A DNA stretch of 64,000 bases from Catenulispora sp. MAP5-51. GTDB lineage: Bacteria > Actinomycetota > Actinomycetes > Streptomycetales > Catenulisporaceae. Below, one piece after another: positions 63,656-64,000 of the stretch. Below the pieces are notes generated by a model. That model saw nothing but the letters and a program-made list of their open reading frames with translations, made no database searches and was not told where the DNA came from. Both the position numbers and the translations under genes were made by a program. The DNA lies in contig NZ_JBGCCH010000002.1 in assembly GCF_041261205.1 (NCBI RefSeq), positions 434,001 to 498,000 of the forward strand, given 5' to 3'. Each line of letters starts with the position of its first letter. The stretch's first letter is position 1.

Positions 63656-64000
63656 CCGACATCCAGGCCGATCCGGACGACCTGGAGAAGCACGGCCACG
63701 CCTTCGACGGCCACGTCGCCGACATGACCTCGGTCCACGACCAGATGTACGCCCTGCTGGCCGGGGACATCGGCATCGGGAACGACGACTTCAGCCGCGG
63801 CTTCCGGGAGAACTACGTCGCCCAGGTCCGCAACCTCGCCGACAGCGTCAAGGGCGCGCGCGACGGCGTCCAGGGGATCAGCCTGGGCATGGTCAAGATG
63901 GCCCAGGACTACCGCGCGACCGACGACGCCTCGCTGAAGGGCGTCACCAACCTCGGCGACAGCCTGAACCTGCCGCCGGCCACGTCGCACACCCCCGGCA
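63652..64000 (+). CDS. WXG100/EspC-like secretion-associated protein (cut by window edge)
   Basis: At least 116 residues. VTDIQADPDDLEKHGHAFDG begins a first helix typical of DUF2580/EspC-type ESX proteins, the middle has DDFSRGFRENYVAQVRNLAD, and YRATD (about residue 90) fits the YxxxD/E signal. The GTG start overlaps the previous stop by two bases. It runs past the window end, so domain content beyond is unknown. Confidence 0.75.
   Translation, partial: MTDIQADPDDLEKHGHAFDGHVADMTSVHDQMYALLAGDIGIGNDDFSRGFRENYVAQVRNLADSVKGARDGVQGISLGMVKMAQDYRATDDASLKGVTNLGDSLNLPPATSHTPG

Overview
The window is very GC-rich actinobacterial chromosome with GTG and TTG starts. Gene order around topA, a methyltransferase, hppA, an anti-sigma ATPase, bldG and a DEAD-box helicase matches the bldG region of Streptomyces, while the second half carries an ESX-type (type VII) secretion locus. 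This points to a Streptomyces-related mycelial actinomycete, for example a member of Catenulisporales. The genus is an inference; no rRNA or other taxonomic marker is present.

Layout. 1-7636: purine salvage and tRNA modification (hpt, tilS), a zinc-metalloprotease-fold gene, a MerR regulator beside the remains of a polysaccharide deacetylase gene, a divergent peptide deformylase/HTH regulator pair sharing a duplicated palindromic operator, divergent dacB (PBP4-type) and ppa, and a pseudogene of an ArsR-type regulator that appears internally inverted. In streptomycetes dacB, the metalloprotease-like gene, tilS and hpt are usually neighbours, so the merR/def/HTH block looks like an insertion into a conserved cluster. 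7637-12237: small accessory genes (hypothetical, NUDIX, DUF2199, NlpC/P60, GNAT, Uma2). 12361-25286: housekeeping and developmental core (topA, methyltransferase, proton-pumping pyrophosphatase, ApgA-like anti-sigma factor, BldG, MrfA-type helicase, ABC-F ATPase).

25438-30858: a four-gene signalling locus made of a soluble histidine kinase with a long Ala/Pro tail, a response regulator with an insertion in its receiver, a second LuxR-type regulator, and a CapD-like Rossmann protein that lacks the membrane part and the usual catalytic residues. 31051-33707: msrB, an Asp-nucleophile alpha/beta hydrolase and a D,D-carboxypeptidase. 33879-36939: glutaryl-CoA dehydrogenase and a class III CoA-transferase, divergent, with a GntR regulator; the same 13-bp site lies in both promoter regions, so this reads as a self-contained glutarate-type regulon. 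37013-37542: a RelB/RelE-type toxin-antitoxin pair. 37651-44144: a LacI-regulated alpha-glucoside ABC importer with a GH13 alpha-glucosidase. 44141-46761: anti-sigma-type ATPase, XRE/DUF5753 and DUF397 proteins (whiJ/abaA-like trio), and an ArsR metal sensor with NmtR-like ligands.

46802-64000: a type VII secretion locus with a Ser/Thr kinase carrying repeated linker motifs and a lectin-like end, mycosin MycP, EccC, EccD, EccB, a golvesin-like membrane protein, a degenerate OmpR-type regulator, and a run of WXG100/Esx-like and Gly-rich secretion-associated proteins continuing past the window edge. eccC and eccD are divergent and their start codons lie in a perfect 16-bp inverted repeat. No eccE is seen in the window.
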